NCBI GenBank assembly: GCA_010015675.1
Contig: ML977025.1
Location: 128,394 to 192,393, forward strand
DNA length: 64,000 nt
From: Byssothecium circinans
Lineage: Eukaryota; Ascomycota; Dothideomycetes; Pleosporales; Massarinaceae
Direction of reading: 5' to 3'
Shown: positions 34,437 through 46,847 of the stretch, piece after piece
How the letters are laid out: every line of letters begins with the position of its first letter
Numbering within the stretch: position 1 is the first letter of the stretch
Notes under the pieces: model-generated
What the model saw: only the letters and a program-made list of their open reading frames with translations
Told to the model about the DNA's origin: nothing
Databases searched by the model: none
Program-made: the position numbers and the translations under genes

Positions 34437-36662
34437 ATGAGCGGGAGGACGTTGACGAACGTGGTGAATGACCAGACGGTTACCCTGAATGCCCTCATCT
34501 ATGGCTACGCCGGCCACTCGCTCGTTACCCCGCAACATGCCATCCAGCAGATCTGGTGGACCGAGGCAAGGATCAACGAGAAGGTCACCAGGGACTTTGT
34601 CACTTCGCGGCTGAAGCCAACAGAACGGGACAAGCTGGAGAGGCCGGTGGGGTTTGGTGACCTCTCCAATGACACCTACCTCGAGTGGATACTGGAAAAG
34701 GCACGACGGCTGTTTCTAGTGCTTGCCGAGATCGGCGAGGCAGATCGGATATTCGCAGTGGTGGAGAACTCATGGGACGATGAAGACTTGCCCCTCCAGA
34801 TGGAAGACATTGAGAAGCTCTCACTTGCCAACAGACGAGACGACCAAGCCAATGCCCGTTTCTTCAGCACGCAGTTCAACTTCCTGCTCCGAGAGCTTCG
34901 CCATGGAGTCCACATCAACTTCGCTCCAAACGAAGAGGTACCGCTGGAATATGTAATGGGTCTACCCCCCGCCGTAAGCTTGCAGAACTGGTCGCGGGTG
35001 CATCTGCCCAAGAAGCCGAACAAAGTCTACGTGCGGAGGAAATTTGCTCTTAGCACCCCAGATTCACCTGGATGCTTCGAGGATGACTACTTCTTGGATG
35101 TGGAAAGTACGAAGATGGTCACTCACGACCACATCGTCCCGGTGTGGGCCTCATATACCGCAAAGGACATTGGTTATGTGATGACCGACTTTGTGGGTCA
35201 ACATACGCTTCGATCCTTCATCGACCACCGCGATCCACCCCAGTACAAAAGGCTCCCCAAACCTCAAAGACGATATCTGGTGCTGAATTGGCTGCACTGT
35301 CTAGCTGATGCTCTAACCATCTTGCACCAGAACGGTTTCTGCCATTCCGCGATTCGACCCACGAACATCCTCATCGATGATCAAAACGACATTGCATTTA
35401 GTGACATTGGGAGTTTGGTTACGTTTCAGAGGGATAAGAGGCTGGATCCAATGGATGTTTACATTTATGGAGCGCCGGAAACTCAATCTCCAAACCCCAC
35501 CGAATCGAATCCTACTTCTCCAATCTCGCCCGCATTCCCTCCACCTGGTACGGTGCGGAAGCCTTCCAGTGCGAGCAAGAGTTCTTCTGGGTCGTCAAAT
35601 AGTAGCGGAACACAGCGTCAAAAGCTTACCAAATCGCCCACGAATGATTTGTCTGGCTTCAACTTTGGTTTCAAAAAGACAGGCAAGCAACCCGTCAAGT
35701 CGCGGTCGCGGATCCAAGAGACTGAGCAGGCAGACGTGTACTCTTTGGGCTGTGTATACCTCGAGATGATCACATTCATGCTCAAGAAGAAACCCCACGA
35801 CTTTATCAAGCATCGATCATCAAAAAACCGCATTAACGCTGGTGGGAAGAACTCGCGCTTAGATTCGTCGTACCACGCCAACTCGGAGAAGGTGGAGTCG
35901 TGGATGAAGATTTTAGAAGACGCTTCGGCAGTTCAAGAAGACGATGCGCTCCAAGTAGTACCCCACATCTTAGCCATTATCCGCAGTATGCTCGGTCGGA
36001 ATCCTAGTGTGCGGCCCAGCGCTCGTGATGTTCGTGATCAGCTCTTTGGCATTCTGTTCAACAATACTGCCATCCCGGAGATCCACTGCGGTGCACACAA
36101 GCACGATGCTGCCTCTTCGCACTCGGGTTCTGAGCGCAACTCATCAATCATCTCCTTCAGACCCTTGAGTGTTTCAACTCAATCCACATCCTCACTCGCC
36201 ACATCCCTAGCCAGCTCCGACACCGACACCATCCGATCCTCCACCTACTCCTCCGGATCTCGCGTGAACTCCATTCTAAACTCTTACGCGGACCGCTCCT
36301 TCCTCGCCGGGATCCGGGAACTCGACGACGATATCGACGACGGCGTATCGATTCTGACGACTACTACTACCACTGTTACGTCTCCCACCTTCAACTTGAA
36401 CGCGAACCTTCGGGGACGGCCTATTCCACCGCCCGTCAACACCAGTGCTGTCTACTCGGATAGTCTGCCTGCAGTAGCAAACGCAAACCCGATGAGGGAC
36501 TCACCTTTAACACCCCCACTCAGTCCGAGAAGTATGAAGCCGCCCACGCCAACTAGTCCGTTGGGATTAGAACCTGAAAGAAGTTCGAGTCCATCGGTTG
36601 CAGCAGGACAAGGGAAGGGTAGGCCTTGGAGCAGGAGTAAACCGCGATTATTGTTCCCCTGA
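34437..36662 (+). CDS. Protein-kinase-like protein, predicted pseudokinase
   Basis: A single exon encodes 741 aa. The kinase fold starts near residue 190 (VYVRRKFAL) and includes VMTDFVGQHTLRSFI, LADALTILHQNGFCHSAIRPTNILIDD (about residues 287-313), SDIGSL (about 321-326) and, after a Ser/Pro-rich insertion, QADVYSLGCVYLEM and a closing NPSVRPSARDVRD. In the catalytic loop the HRD aspartate position reads Ala (HSAIRPTN), so the catalytic base is missing, although Asn is kept and DFG reads DIG. I infer a scaffold or pseudokinase. The C-terminal 170 residues are Ser/Thr/Pro-rich with TP and SP sites. The N-terminal 180 residues are unassigned. Confidence 0.8.
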   Translation: MSGRTLTNVVNDQTVTLNALIYGYAGHSLVTPQHAIQQIWWTEARINEKVTRDFVTSRLKPTERDKLERPVGFGDLSNDTYLEWILEKARRLFLVLAEIGEADRIFAVVENSWDDEDLPLQMEDIEKLSLANRRDDQANARFFSTQFNFLLRELRHGVHINFAPNEEVPLEYVMGLPPAVSLQNWSRVHLPKKPNKVYVRRKFALSTPDSPGCFEDDYFLDVESTKMVTHDHIVPVWASYTAKDIGYVMTDFVGQHTLRSFIDHRDPPQYKRLPKPQRRYLVLNWLHCLADALTILHQNGFCHSAIRPTNILIDDQNDIAFSDIGSLVTFQRDKRLDPMDVYIYGAPETQSPNPTESNPTSPISPAFPPPGTVRKPSSASKSSSGSSNSSGTQRQKLTKSPTNDLSGFNFGFKKTGKQPVKSRSRIQETEQADVYSLGCVYLEMITFMLKKKPHDFIKHRSSKNRINAGGKNSRLDSSYHANSEKVESWMKILEDASAVQEDDALQVVPHILAIIRSMLGRNPSVRPSARDVRDQLFGILFNNTAIPEIHCGAHKHDAASSHSGSERNSSIISFRPLSVSTQSTSSLATSLASSDTDTIRSSTYSSGSRVNSILNSYADRSFLAGIRELDDDIDDGVSILTTTTTTVTSPTFNLNANLRGRPIPPPVNTSAVYSDSLPAVANANPMRDSPLTPPLSPRSMKPPTPTSPLGLEPERSSSPSVAAGQGKGRPWSRSKPRLLFP

Positions 36663-39171
36663 GGGAGATGGAGGCACGATGATACCCGTTTTATAGATCT
36701 ACAAAGGTTTTGAGTGTCTAGCACGAGGCATCCGCGCAGAGGCGTGAAACCACATTAGCACGCTGTGCTTATGCTACTCTCAACATTATGGCTCCACGGT
36801 GCGAGTTGAACGTGAGTTAGTACCGAACACGGCTTTTTGTCTGGCGGTCGTACGCTTTATATTAGTTCGAATGGGGGAAGCCATCCGGATTGACTCGCAT
36901 CTCTCTCACCGACACGGAGCAAAGCGCTCCGCCATGCATGCATACGTCCATCCACCCATCCACCATGTCCTCGGCGAGCTGTCATCTGAAAGGCTACAGA
37001 TGGCTGGATGTGGAAGGTACCAAGCCAAGATGTACGACGTCGTTGTTGAGGGGAAAAGGTTTTCGTATTCTGATGCGAAGGTGCGAAATGGGTTGCACCG
37101 CGAGTATTGATTTGGGGGGGGGGGGGGGGGGGAGGGGGCACTACACCACACCTCGAGGGGAGAATGAGACATGTGGACGGCGCGTGCGCATGATTTGACG
37201 TGGAAACTCGGGACTAGAAGGTGGTGTTTTGGCGGAAGATCGGAGAGGCTTGGTGGTGGTCTTGTGGGATTGGAGTCATGAGCGACGAGGAAGGAAGTAC
37301 GAGACGAGACGAGACGAGCGGAGACCAAGATGAATGAAAATTGAATGCAATACCGAAACGAATTTCCAAGCAGGTTCGCGAATCTGAGATAAATACCGCA
37401 AAACACGCAATAAACTTTTCCATGGCAAACGCATGCTTTTACGGGCAATATTTCTGCACTTTATTTCCTACGACAGGGATGCAGTACCGTTCGAAGGTAG
37501 ATGACGTACAGGATGTGGGTAATCCAAGCTTATTACTTAATTGGGAAGGAGGTAAATAGGATCGTCACGTGAATCAGGATTAGGATTAGTGAGGGGGACT
37601 CCCCCGCATTCCATCAACGCTTCGCCGCCCATGTACATTATTACAAGGTTTCATTCTTCACCGCTACGGTATCAATTGATCACACTCCCATCCTTTGCCC
37701 ACATCAATATCACTTTCGCCATCACCTGAGCCAGGTACTGCAGGTGGACGAAAACAAGCACTTGTCTACGCTTCCCTTTGCTTGCTCCTAGTTCATTTTG
37801 GTTTTGGTTTGGTTTACCTACCTTGCCAGCTCACTCCATTCCCCAACCGCCCTATCTACGCTACTTCTACATCTACGTCATGTTGCGCAACGTGCCATCG
37901 CTCGGACGCGGCTCCTACTAGTATTGTCAGCTGCAGTAGCAGGAGCAGAAGCAGGAGCAGGAGCAGGAGCATCATGCAGCGCCGTTAGCCTCTAGAGCCC
38001 TGCCCTACCCCTCGCAGACTCCCTTCGCAGAACTCGCAAGAAAGCAAGAGACACAAACACGTCTTGAACGGAAAGGACCCTGCCACGATTTGCCAGCCGT
38101 CTCGCCAAGCACCAGGTCTGCGGCCACGCGATCAGTTTTCGTTGGGTTTGCACATGTGCAGCGTCTGCTGTGTTTGCGCCCGGACAGGCCCCATCCCCAT
38201 GCTAAGGACGGAGGACGAGGGTGATGCGGACCACGTTGATGTGTTTGTTGTGCGTGATCATTTGATGGATGGTGGTATTTTGGAGTTTGAGCAGTTTGCG
38301 GGATTTGCAAAGTGCCGTACCGGTAGGGGATGGTAAGGTGGTATAGTACAGGGTATATGTGGAGTAAGCTTTGGGCGCTATGTGCGGGATGCCCCGGCTT
38401 GGATGGGCTGGCGTTGCTGCGGGGGATAACGGGCCAAGGCGCGATCCAAGGGAACGGCGGAATCATGGGAGCGGTATTGGGATGGGCGGTGGGCGAGAGG
38501 CCGGTAGGTTCAATCTTCAGAGTAAGCTTTCATATTGTCTCTTCCGCCCATATCCGTCGTATCATCGCGTCTTTGTTTTTTCTCAACATTTGCAATCAGT
38601 TTTTAAACCTTATTTCCTTCATCTAGTCACCTTTCCCCCTCGTCCCTTGCATGCCGCGGGTAGATGGAAACGTTCGCGGCAATAATCCCGCACGGCTGGC
38701 CAAGATTGATGACCTCGGATCTACAACTTAAGGTGATCTTGGACGATGAGCTGCATGCAGGGGATCTGCACGAGGCGTACAGCCACCCGCACTTGAATGC
38801 TGCCAACCCGCCGTTAGTGACGAATAGGACGGCTAGACCATATACAATAGCTCCGGTCACGTTCCTGCAGTGCCTTTTACCTCCAGGGCGACAATACAGC
38901 GTCTTCTCCCCACCGCTTCTGCAGCCCCTGAGGATTGGAAAGTCACGCAGCAGGGCCGCCCTCGGCAAACTGTTTCCAAACGCCTGGGACGGTTGCTGGT
39001 CCGCATGTCCCCGGGGCTGCTGTAGTCTGACCTAGATCCAATTATAAGTATCTCTAGTTTCCTCAACCTTCCGTCTTCTACGCACTCTCGCTCTTCTCTT
39101 CCCTTCTGTGCTATACCATCTCCTACCCTCTCCTCTTCTCTTGACATAACCTTTCTCCACCCAGAGGTCAG
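36663..39171. other. 2.5 kb intergenic with a 19-G run
   Basis: A run of 19 G (37114-37132), followed by A and five G, could form a G-quadruplex. A 123-residue ATG frame at 38664-39035 lies in the leader of the GH2 gene and has no family features. No other gene is recognised. Confidence 0.45.
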
Positions 39172-41655
39172 ATGGTCAAGATGCGCTCGATCGGTCTTTT
39201 ACTAGCATTGGTCTCAACGGCCTTTGCTGCTGAGAGCGAGTTCATGAAGCGTCGGATTATGGATCGTCAAGCACTAGTACTTAACTACAGTGGCACCGCC
39301 CCGTACGAGTTGAAGAAGGGACCTCTGGATACGGACTGGACGTCTGAAGTCGGGACGAATCCGTGGCCTGAATACCCTCGTCCCCAGCTTGAGCGGTCGG
39401 AGTGGAAGAACCTCAATGGTAAGTTGTCTAGCATTGAAATCGGTGGGCCCTTCACTGACTTGTACTAGGCGTCTGGCAGTATCAGAATGCGAGCGAGGGA
39501 GAAGAGTCGACTCCACCGTTTGGCAAGGATCTGGCCCAGTCAGTTCTCGTACCATTCTGTCTTGAGAGCGCATTGTCTGGTAAGTGACCACCTTTGGCCT
39601 TGTTTGACTTTGTATTGACCATGTGGTAGGCATCATGGGCAAGAACTTGAATTTCTCATGGTATCGAACTACCTTCGACGTCTCATCCTCGTGGATCAAC
39701 CCAGACAAGCGCGTGCTGCTCAACTTCGGCGCTGTCGACTACCAGACCACTGTCTATGTGAATGGCAAGACTGCGGGCAACAACACTGGCGGCTACTTCC
39801 ATTTCGCGGCTGATATCACCGATTTGTTAAGAACCAACGGCACCAATGAACTGTAAGTCACGTGATGGAGTTGCGAGAACTGACGTTGGCTGATCTGGAA
39901 CAGGATTGTATGGGTGCATGATCCGACCAATTCGGGATGGAATAACATTCCTCTTGGCAAGCAGCGATTGAACCCGGATCATATCAACTACGAGCCGTGC
40001 AGCGGTATCTGGCAGACTGTGTGGCTCGAGACGGCGGGCAAGGAATACATTACGCAGCTCGATGTTTCTGCCGATATGGAAGGGAAAGGTCAGCTTCACT
40101 AGGATACAGTTCATTCTCCAAACTAACACAATCCAGTCAACGTCACCGTGCACACTCCCGGCGGCTCAGCCAACGGCACCGACTCATACGAAATCACAAT
40201 CTTCGAGCCCAACTCCACCGACGTCAAGATCAAAAAGACGGGCACCGTAAACCAACCCTTCGTTTTCGAAGTCGATTCACCAGACCTCTGGTCCCCAGAC
40301 TCGCCCACTCTCTACGGCATCGAAATCACATTCGGCAGCGACACGGTGAAGAGCTACACAGGGTTCCGAACAATCACCCGCGGCGACGTCGACGGCCATC
40401 AGCGCCCCCTCCTCAACGGCGAGTTCGAATTCCTCTTCGGCACGCTGGACCAAGGCTTCTGGCCCGATGGATTACACTCGCCGCCCAGCGTCGAAGCCAT
40501 GGAATGGGACCTCCACCTCCTCAAGGACATCGGCTTCAACATGGTTCGCAAGCACGTATGTACCCCCCTCCTCCTCCCCCTTCCTCCAAATAACCCCCCC
40601 ACGCCCAGATCAAAATCGAACCCGGCCTCTTCTACAAAGCCTGCGACACCATCGGCCTCCTCGTAATCCAAGACATGCCCTCAATGCCGACCTACTGGTA
40701 CCCCGACCGGAACCGCGACGCCTGGCCCGCCAATCGCGGCCAACCGTTCCACGTCTCCACCGCCCAACAGGCCGAATTCGACCGCCAGCTCGCCCGCATG
40801 GTCGAGCAGCTCAAGTCCCATCCGAGCATCGTCACGTGGGTGGTTTTCAACGAGGGATGGGGCCAGCATCCTGATGGCACGGCGACGGATTTCCGGCTCA
40901 CCGAGCTGGTGCGCGCGTTAGATCCGACGAGGTTGGTCGATACGGTTTCTGGGTGGACTGATCATGGGGCGGGGGATTTTCTTGTGAGTATCTCCCCTTT
41001 TTTTCTTCTTTTTTTTGGGAGGATTATAGATGCAGGGAGAGAGAAAGAGAGGGTGTGTGAGAGTGTATGTGTGTATGTGTACTGATGAAATGCTAGGATA
41101 ACCACCACTACGCCACCCCGCAATGCGGCGCACCTTTCTACTCGATAGCCTCCTCGCCGTACGATCCAAAGCGCATCGGTTTCCAGGGAGAATTCGGCGG
41201 TATCGGACTTAATGTTTCTATTGAGAAGTACGTCTCCCCCTTTCCCTTCCCCCTTCCCTCCCCCATCCTACCCCCATCCCTTCCCTCCCCCCACTAACAC
41301 CCACCCCCACAGTCTATGGAACGTCCCCGCCGCCCTGCTCCTCCTAAACCAAACCTACGAAATCACCGCCTCGTTCGAGATCTGGAACTACCGCACGCAC
41401 CGGCTGCTCGCGGAGCTGGAGGAGCAGGTCCGCCTCTTCTCGTGCTCGGGGGCCGTGTACACGCAGACTACGGATGTCGAGGGCGAGGTTAATGGCTTGG
41501 TGACGTATGATCGGCGCGTTAATCGCATGGATGTCGGGCAGTGGAGGGAGGATATTAGTAAGGTTTTTGAGGCGGCGGGGGGGAGGGGGGGAGGAGCGGG
41601 AGGGGGAAGGGGGAGGAGGGGGGAGAGGAGGGTTGAGGGGTTAGGGGGGTATTAG
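39172..41655 (+). CDS. Secreted glycoside hydrolase family 2 (beta-galactosidase/glucuronidase type)
   Basis: Eight exons: 39172-39418, 39469-39579, 39630-39852, 39904-40088, 40137-40555, 40609-40983, 41097-41227 and 41313-41655. All phases agree, giving 677 aa. A signal peptide (MVKMRSIGLLLALVSTAFA) precedes the GH2 sugar-binding jelly-roll (WYRTTFDV, LNFGAVDYQTTVYVNGK, GGYFHF), an Ig-like domain with SPDLWSPDSPTLY, and the TIM barrel with LLKDIGFNMVRKHIKIEP. The acid/base Glu477 is in VFNEGWG and the nucleophile Glu552 in GFQGEFGG. The enzyme cleaves beta-glycosides outside the cell; the sugar cannot be told from sequence. The last 25 residues are an unusual Gly/Arg tail from a purine tract, and the true stop may vary. 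Confidence 0.9.
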
Positions 41656-42826
<1,171 letters not shown>

Positions 42827-45070
42827 TCAAACAACCCCAACGCCAACGCCAACGCCCAAACTCCTAGGCACAGGCGGCACCGGCGGCGCATCCCCCAAAT
42901 CAACACTACTGCTGATGCTATGATAACTCCCTCTCCTCAACCACTTTCCCTCTTTCTTCAAATCCACCACCCCTGCACTTCCACTCCCGCTCCCGCTCCC
43001 GCTACTTTTCCTCCCCGCATTCGCGCTACTGGCTCTCCTAGCTAGATCCCCATGCGTAACCCTAGCCCCCGAACTCCAGTACGCTGACCGCACCGTCGGC
43101 GGCACTGTCTCCCGGCGCAGACTGGGACTCCGCGGTATTGTTGGACTGGGTTGAGGAGGAGTAGGGGGAGGGGGCGCAGAGAAACGAGCGGGTTTGCTGG
43201 GTGGGATTGTTTGCAACGTGGACGTAGATGTGGACGTGGATGTGGATGTTGGGTCTTCCAGCGAAGACGCGCTCGATGCTGAGGTTCGAGACCAGCGCGT
43301 CGAATCCGACCAAGGCGACGACGAAGCCGACGAAGAGGACGACGAGGAGGAAGAAGGATAGTAAAACGAGGCTGATGCCGACGTTGACGTCGATGCCAAG
43401 GGCAGAGAAATCGGCGCAACGGCCGGATGACGCATATCCTTTGCGCTTTCAGGCCGTGGCGACGGCGTCTCCGGGGTTGGAGATGCGGATCCGGGTAAAG
43501 GGGGGGCTTTGCGACTGTTTCTCCTCGGGAGCCGTTTTAGGTTCTTTACCATCATGGGGTTCTCTGCGATTTTTTGCGAGGGCGATTTGGGTTCTGCTTC
43601 TCCTCCTTCTTTCTCTCCGGATGGCGAGGTCTCGGCGCTGGCGTTGAAGGAGCTCGTGCGGCGGAGAATCGATTTCGTGCGCACAGGGCGCGGCGATAAG
43701 GGCATGGACGCCGTTCGCGAAAGCACTGCAGGGGGTTGGACGTTTTGTTCTGGCGCGGAGAGGAGGAAGACGCTGCTCCAGGAGGCGTGGGTTCTGGGGG
43801 GTGAGGAGCGGCGCTCCGGCGAGCTTTTGCGACAGGAAGTGCTGATGATTTCGTCGCCGGTGGAGGAGAACGTGACGCGTTTTGAGGATTTTCGGGAGCT
43901 GGAGGAATGGGCTGAGGAGGGGCGTGATACAGTCTCGGTTGTGCTTGTGGTGGTGTTGGGATTGGGGTGCTCGGGCTCGGGGGCCGGGCGTTCGGCCTTT
44001 GGGGGGATCTGGAGGGAGAGCTTGACGGTGGGGGGTTTTGGTAGCTCGTGGTTGTTGATTTGGATAGATGGGACGCTGCACTTTTCGAGTGTTGGTTCCT
44101 TTTCTTCTTTCTCTTTTTCTTTCTCCTTCTTTAGGGGCGGGAGGGGCGGTACGGGAGGGACAAAGGCTCGCGGCTGGACTTTGGGTGATGTGCGCGGCGA
44201 GGGTAGAGGTGATGTCTTCGGGAATAAGGAGTATTGCCCAATGGACGTCGAACGCTGACGCGGTGTAGCATTGCTGAACGCAGGTCGGGAAGGTCGCTGG
44301 GGCAGTGGCACTTTCGGAGGTTCGGTCGGATCGATTTTGAACAAATCACTTGAAGGCGGTGTCGGTGCAGAAGCACTCCTCTTGCTTCTCGTCTCCGTAT
44401 TTGCCTCTGTTGTCGCCTCTTTGGCTTCTACAAGAATGATTTCGGGTATGGGTGGAAGATTTTTAGGTGTCGCTACAGACTTCGATCGTCTTAGAAAACC
44501 GAGGGAGGAGCGCTTGGATAGTGACCGTCGTTTCTCTGGATTCGATATTGAGCGTTCTCTCTCGCGCATGCCAACATCCTTGATAATTTGCTGTATCTCG
44601 GGCTTTGCATCATCGTAAGGAGCCGCAACTACATCGGTCTCTTTCTGTGTGGCCTTGGGCTCACGCGCGCCAACCTCTTTGAAGATCTTCTGGATCTCGA
44701 AGCGCACGCTCTCGCTGCCCTTCACATCGGATTGACTCCTTGACCTGGGGCGACGTTTCATCTCTGGAACCGAAAGTCTCTGCTCGCGTATGGCGACGTC
44801 CTTGATGATCTGTAGAAGTTCGGATGGTGCGCCGGTCGTCGACTTTGGTCGTGTTTCCATCTCTCTACGCGCCGTCTTCTGCTCGTGTGTACCAACGTCC
44901 TTGATGATCTGGAGAAGTCCAGATGGCGCGTCATCAGAAGCCTTCATATCCGTATTGCTCCTCGACCTGGGCCGTCTCTCCACCTCTTTCACCGAAAGCC
45001 TCGAAGGGGGCGCCGAACTGCTCCTCGAGAATCGTAAACACCTAGCCATCGTTTCCTTTCCACGCGACAT
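42827..45070 (-). CDS. Disordered protein with repeated IIKDVG motif, function unknown
   Basis: ATG at 45070 (MSRGKETMARCLRFSRSS) gives 747 aa; a longer frame upstream uses only a TTG start. The N-terminal third has four copies of a short helical motif, LLQIIKDVGTHEQ, LLQIIKDVAIREQ, IQKIFKEVGAREP and IQQIIKDVGMRER, spaced about 45 residues and separated by RRPRSRS-type basic linkers. The rest is Ser/Pro/Arg-rich, with Ser runs, RKSSKRVTFSSTGDEI and a repeated SPSP character, and no folded domain. It could be a signalling scaffold with phosphorylation sites, but this is only a guess. Low complexity makes homology weak. Confidence 0.6.
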   Translation of the reverse strand: MSRGKETMARCLRFSRSSSAPPSRLSVKEVERRPRSRSNTDMKASDDAPSGLLQIIKDVGTHEQKTARREMETRPKSTTGAPSELLQIIKDVAIREQRLSVPEMKRRPRSRSQSDVKGSESVRFEIQKIFKEVGAREPKATQKETDVVAAPYDDAKPEIQQIIKDVGMRERERSISNPEKRRSLSKRSSLGFLRRSKSVATPKNLPPIPEIILVEAKEATTEANTETRSKRSASAPTPPSSDLFKIDPTEPPKVPLPQRPSRPAFSNATPRQRSTSIGQYSLFPKTSPLPSPRTSPKVQPRAFVPPVPPLPPLKKEKEKEKEEKEPTLEKCSVPSIQINNHELPKPPTVKLSLQIPPKAERPAPEPEHPNPNTTTSTTETVSRPSSAHSSSSRKSSKRVTFSSTGDEIISTSCRKSSPERRSSPPRTHASWSSVFLLSAPEQNVQPPAVLSRTASMPLSPRPVRTKSILRRTSSFNASAETSPSGEKEGGEAEPKSPSQKIAENPMMVKNLKRLPRRNSRKAPPLPGSASPTPETPSPRPESAKDMRHPAVAPISLPLASTSTSASASFYYPSSSSSSSSSASSSPWSDSTRWSRTSASSASSLEDPTSTSTSTSTSTLQTIPPSKPARFSAPPPPTPPQPSPTIPRSPSLRRETVPPTVRSAYWSSGARVTHGDLARRASSANAGRKSSGSGSGSGSAGVVDLKKEGKWLRRGSYHSISSSVDLGDAPPVPPVPRSLGVGVGVGVV

Positions 45071-45384
45071 AACAACCAAAAACCCAAAGGAAAGGATACA
45101 AGTCGTACAAAAAGTCGTGAGCCGATCCCCCAAAAGTGTTCCAGAGAACGTCCTGTCGGTATCGACAAGGTATAAGAGAGAAACAGAAGAATGTTTGGTA
45201 AGGCGCGCAATAGCCGGCAGGGCCTATAGATAGATGGCCCTAAGGCTTGCTTGGGAGGAGGCGCACGCGGAATATCCATGGATCTATTTGCAAGGCCGAC
45301 GGCGCAAGGTACAGTAGCCGTATTCTCCGCCTTCGGATCCAACACCGAAATGGCATGTATATGCATATCGTTACTACTGCGATT

Positions 45385-45771
45385 CTAGCGTGCATTTGTG
45401 ATGATGACTTGGTACCCCCCATTAACCTTTATGATATCTCTTCTCGAGCTATATTTGCACCTCCAACGTGAAATGAACTCCATCATCATCCATAGAAGAT
45501 GCGTCGTAGCTTGCCACCTAGGGCCTTCGATAAGGCTGTTCAACTCCGCACCGCACGCCCCCTTTTCACGATGCTGACCGGAGATCGCCCCCGCGTACAC
45601 GGGCTCTAGCGAGATTGAGCGAACATGTTTCAAACCGCGTTCGGACATGTGAAACATTTCTGCAAAGAAGTCCGTGGATTGTTCATTCGCAATTTGTCGT
45701 GTCATGAACGACAAAAGGTTAGGGCAAGGCGCAGCCCCCATGCGCTGAATCCAGAGTAGACAAGGCTCCAT
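45385..45771 (-). CDS. Possible short protein or remnant (unrecognised)
   Basis: An ATG at 45771 opens a 128-residue frame with natural codon use (ANEQSTDFFAEMFHMSERGL, HVRSISLEPVYAGAISG, then a Cys and Leu-rich end). It vaguely resembles C-terminal pieces of fungal F-box/LRR proteins, but I cannot confirm it. It could be a remnant or one exon. Confidence 0.3.
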   Translation of the reverse strand: MEPCLLWIQRMGAAPCPNLLSFMTRQIANEQSTDFFAEMFHMSERGLKHVRSISLEPVYAGAISGQHREKGACGAELNSLIEGPRWQATTHLLWMMMEFISRWRCKYSSRRDIIKVNGGYQVIITNAR

Positions 45772-45997
45772 AGCCCACAAGCACGTGATCTATCTCACTT
45801 CCACACCACCGCATGATCTTCCAATGTGGAGAAAGATCTAAAGCCACAAAGCGAACCTGACACCCTCCATCAAATTTCCAAGATTATACACCGATCATCC
45901 CACAACCTCCACCACACGACCGAGAGGCGTGATCTCAAAAGAGGAATTTCCCACGCGGTAATCACCACTAAGCAACGGGCACCGAGTGAATTTTGAA

Positions 45998-46678
45998 ATG
46001 AATCCCCCGCCAACCACACCACGACCGCGCGACCCGTTCCGCAGCGCACGCCTCATTTACCGAGCCATCACACCAGCTGACGACGCCGTCTTCGCCGCCA
46101 TAGACGCCGATCGCATCGGCTACATGAACAGCAATTCCACCAACATCAAACTCCCCGGTCCCGCTGATACTGAGAGATTCCGGAAAAGTGTGTCCGAGGA
46201 GATGATGGGTGCTATTATATGTCTACCTGCTCATATTACTACTACGATCTCATCATCTGGTACAACATCAACATCAACACCTGTCACGTCGATTGGCCAG
46301 ATCCATCTCAAAGGCTCTTCACCCCATCTGCGACACCATCGGCATACGGAGCTTGGGCTGGACATTTTACCAGAGTTTCAGGGGAAGGGGTATGGGAGTG
46401 AGGCGATTCGGTGGGCGCTTGATTATGCGTTCAGGAGGGCTGGGTTGCATAAGGTGAGGGTACGTGCTTTTGAGTGGAACGAGGGGGCGATTAGGTTGTA
46501 TGGGAAATTGGGGTTTAAGCACGAAGGGCGGGAAAGAGAGTGTTTGTGGCATGAGGGGAGATTTTGGGATGGGATTCAGATGGGGATGCTTGAGGATGAA
46601 TGGCGGGACTTGCAGAAGGAGGAGAAAGCGATGGCGGAAGAGGAAACACTGACATCGGAGGCCGCTCTGGGGGTGTAG
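45998..46678 (+). CDS. GNAT N-acetyltransferase (RimJ/RimL type)
   Basis: A single exon of 226 aa starts at ATG 45998; a GTG 12 bases earlier is only an in-frame extension. Residues about 15-195 form a GNAT fold: FRSARLIYRAITPADDAVF, then the acetyl-CoA loop FQGKGYGSEAIRWALDYAF, and HKVRVRAFEWNEGAIRLYGKLGFKHEGRER. A Thr/Ser-rich insertion lies before the core beta strand. It transfers an acetyl group from acetyl-CoA to an amine; the target is unknown. It converges with TEN1, 169 bases apart. Confidence 0.9.
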   Translation: MNPPPTTPRPRDPFRSARLIYRAITPADDAVFAAIDADRIGYMNSNSTNIKLPGPADTERFRKSVSEEMMGAIICLPAHITTTISSSGTTSTSTPVTSIGQIHLKGSSPHLRHHRHTELGLDILPEFQGKGYGSEAIRWALDYAFRRAGLHKVRVRAFEWNEGAIRLYGKLGFKHEGRERECLWHEGRFWDGIQMGMLEDEWRDLQKEEKAMAEEETLTSEAALGV

Positions 46679-46847
46679 TTTTTATATGTCGATGGGTGAG
46701 GGCCATTCTTCCTAGAGCTGCATTGTGGTGAACTTGGGGAAAGAGCGCCAACTTGACCGCACATCTGTATTACACAGTTTTTCCTAGTGGTAGCATGATG
46801 TCCGTCCCAACCTTGATACTGCATCACTTCCCTCCCCTTCTTCCATC

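Noticed and set aside
43509..44258. 249-residue plus-strand frame opposite the IIKDVG protein
   Set aside because: Antisense of a longer frame and without family features.
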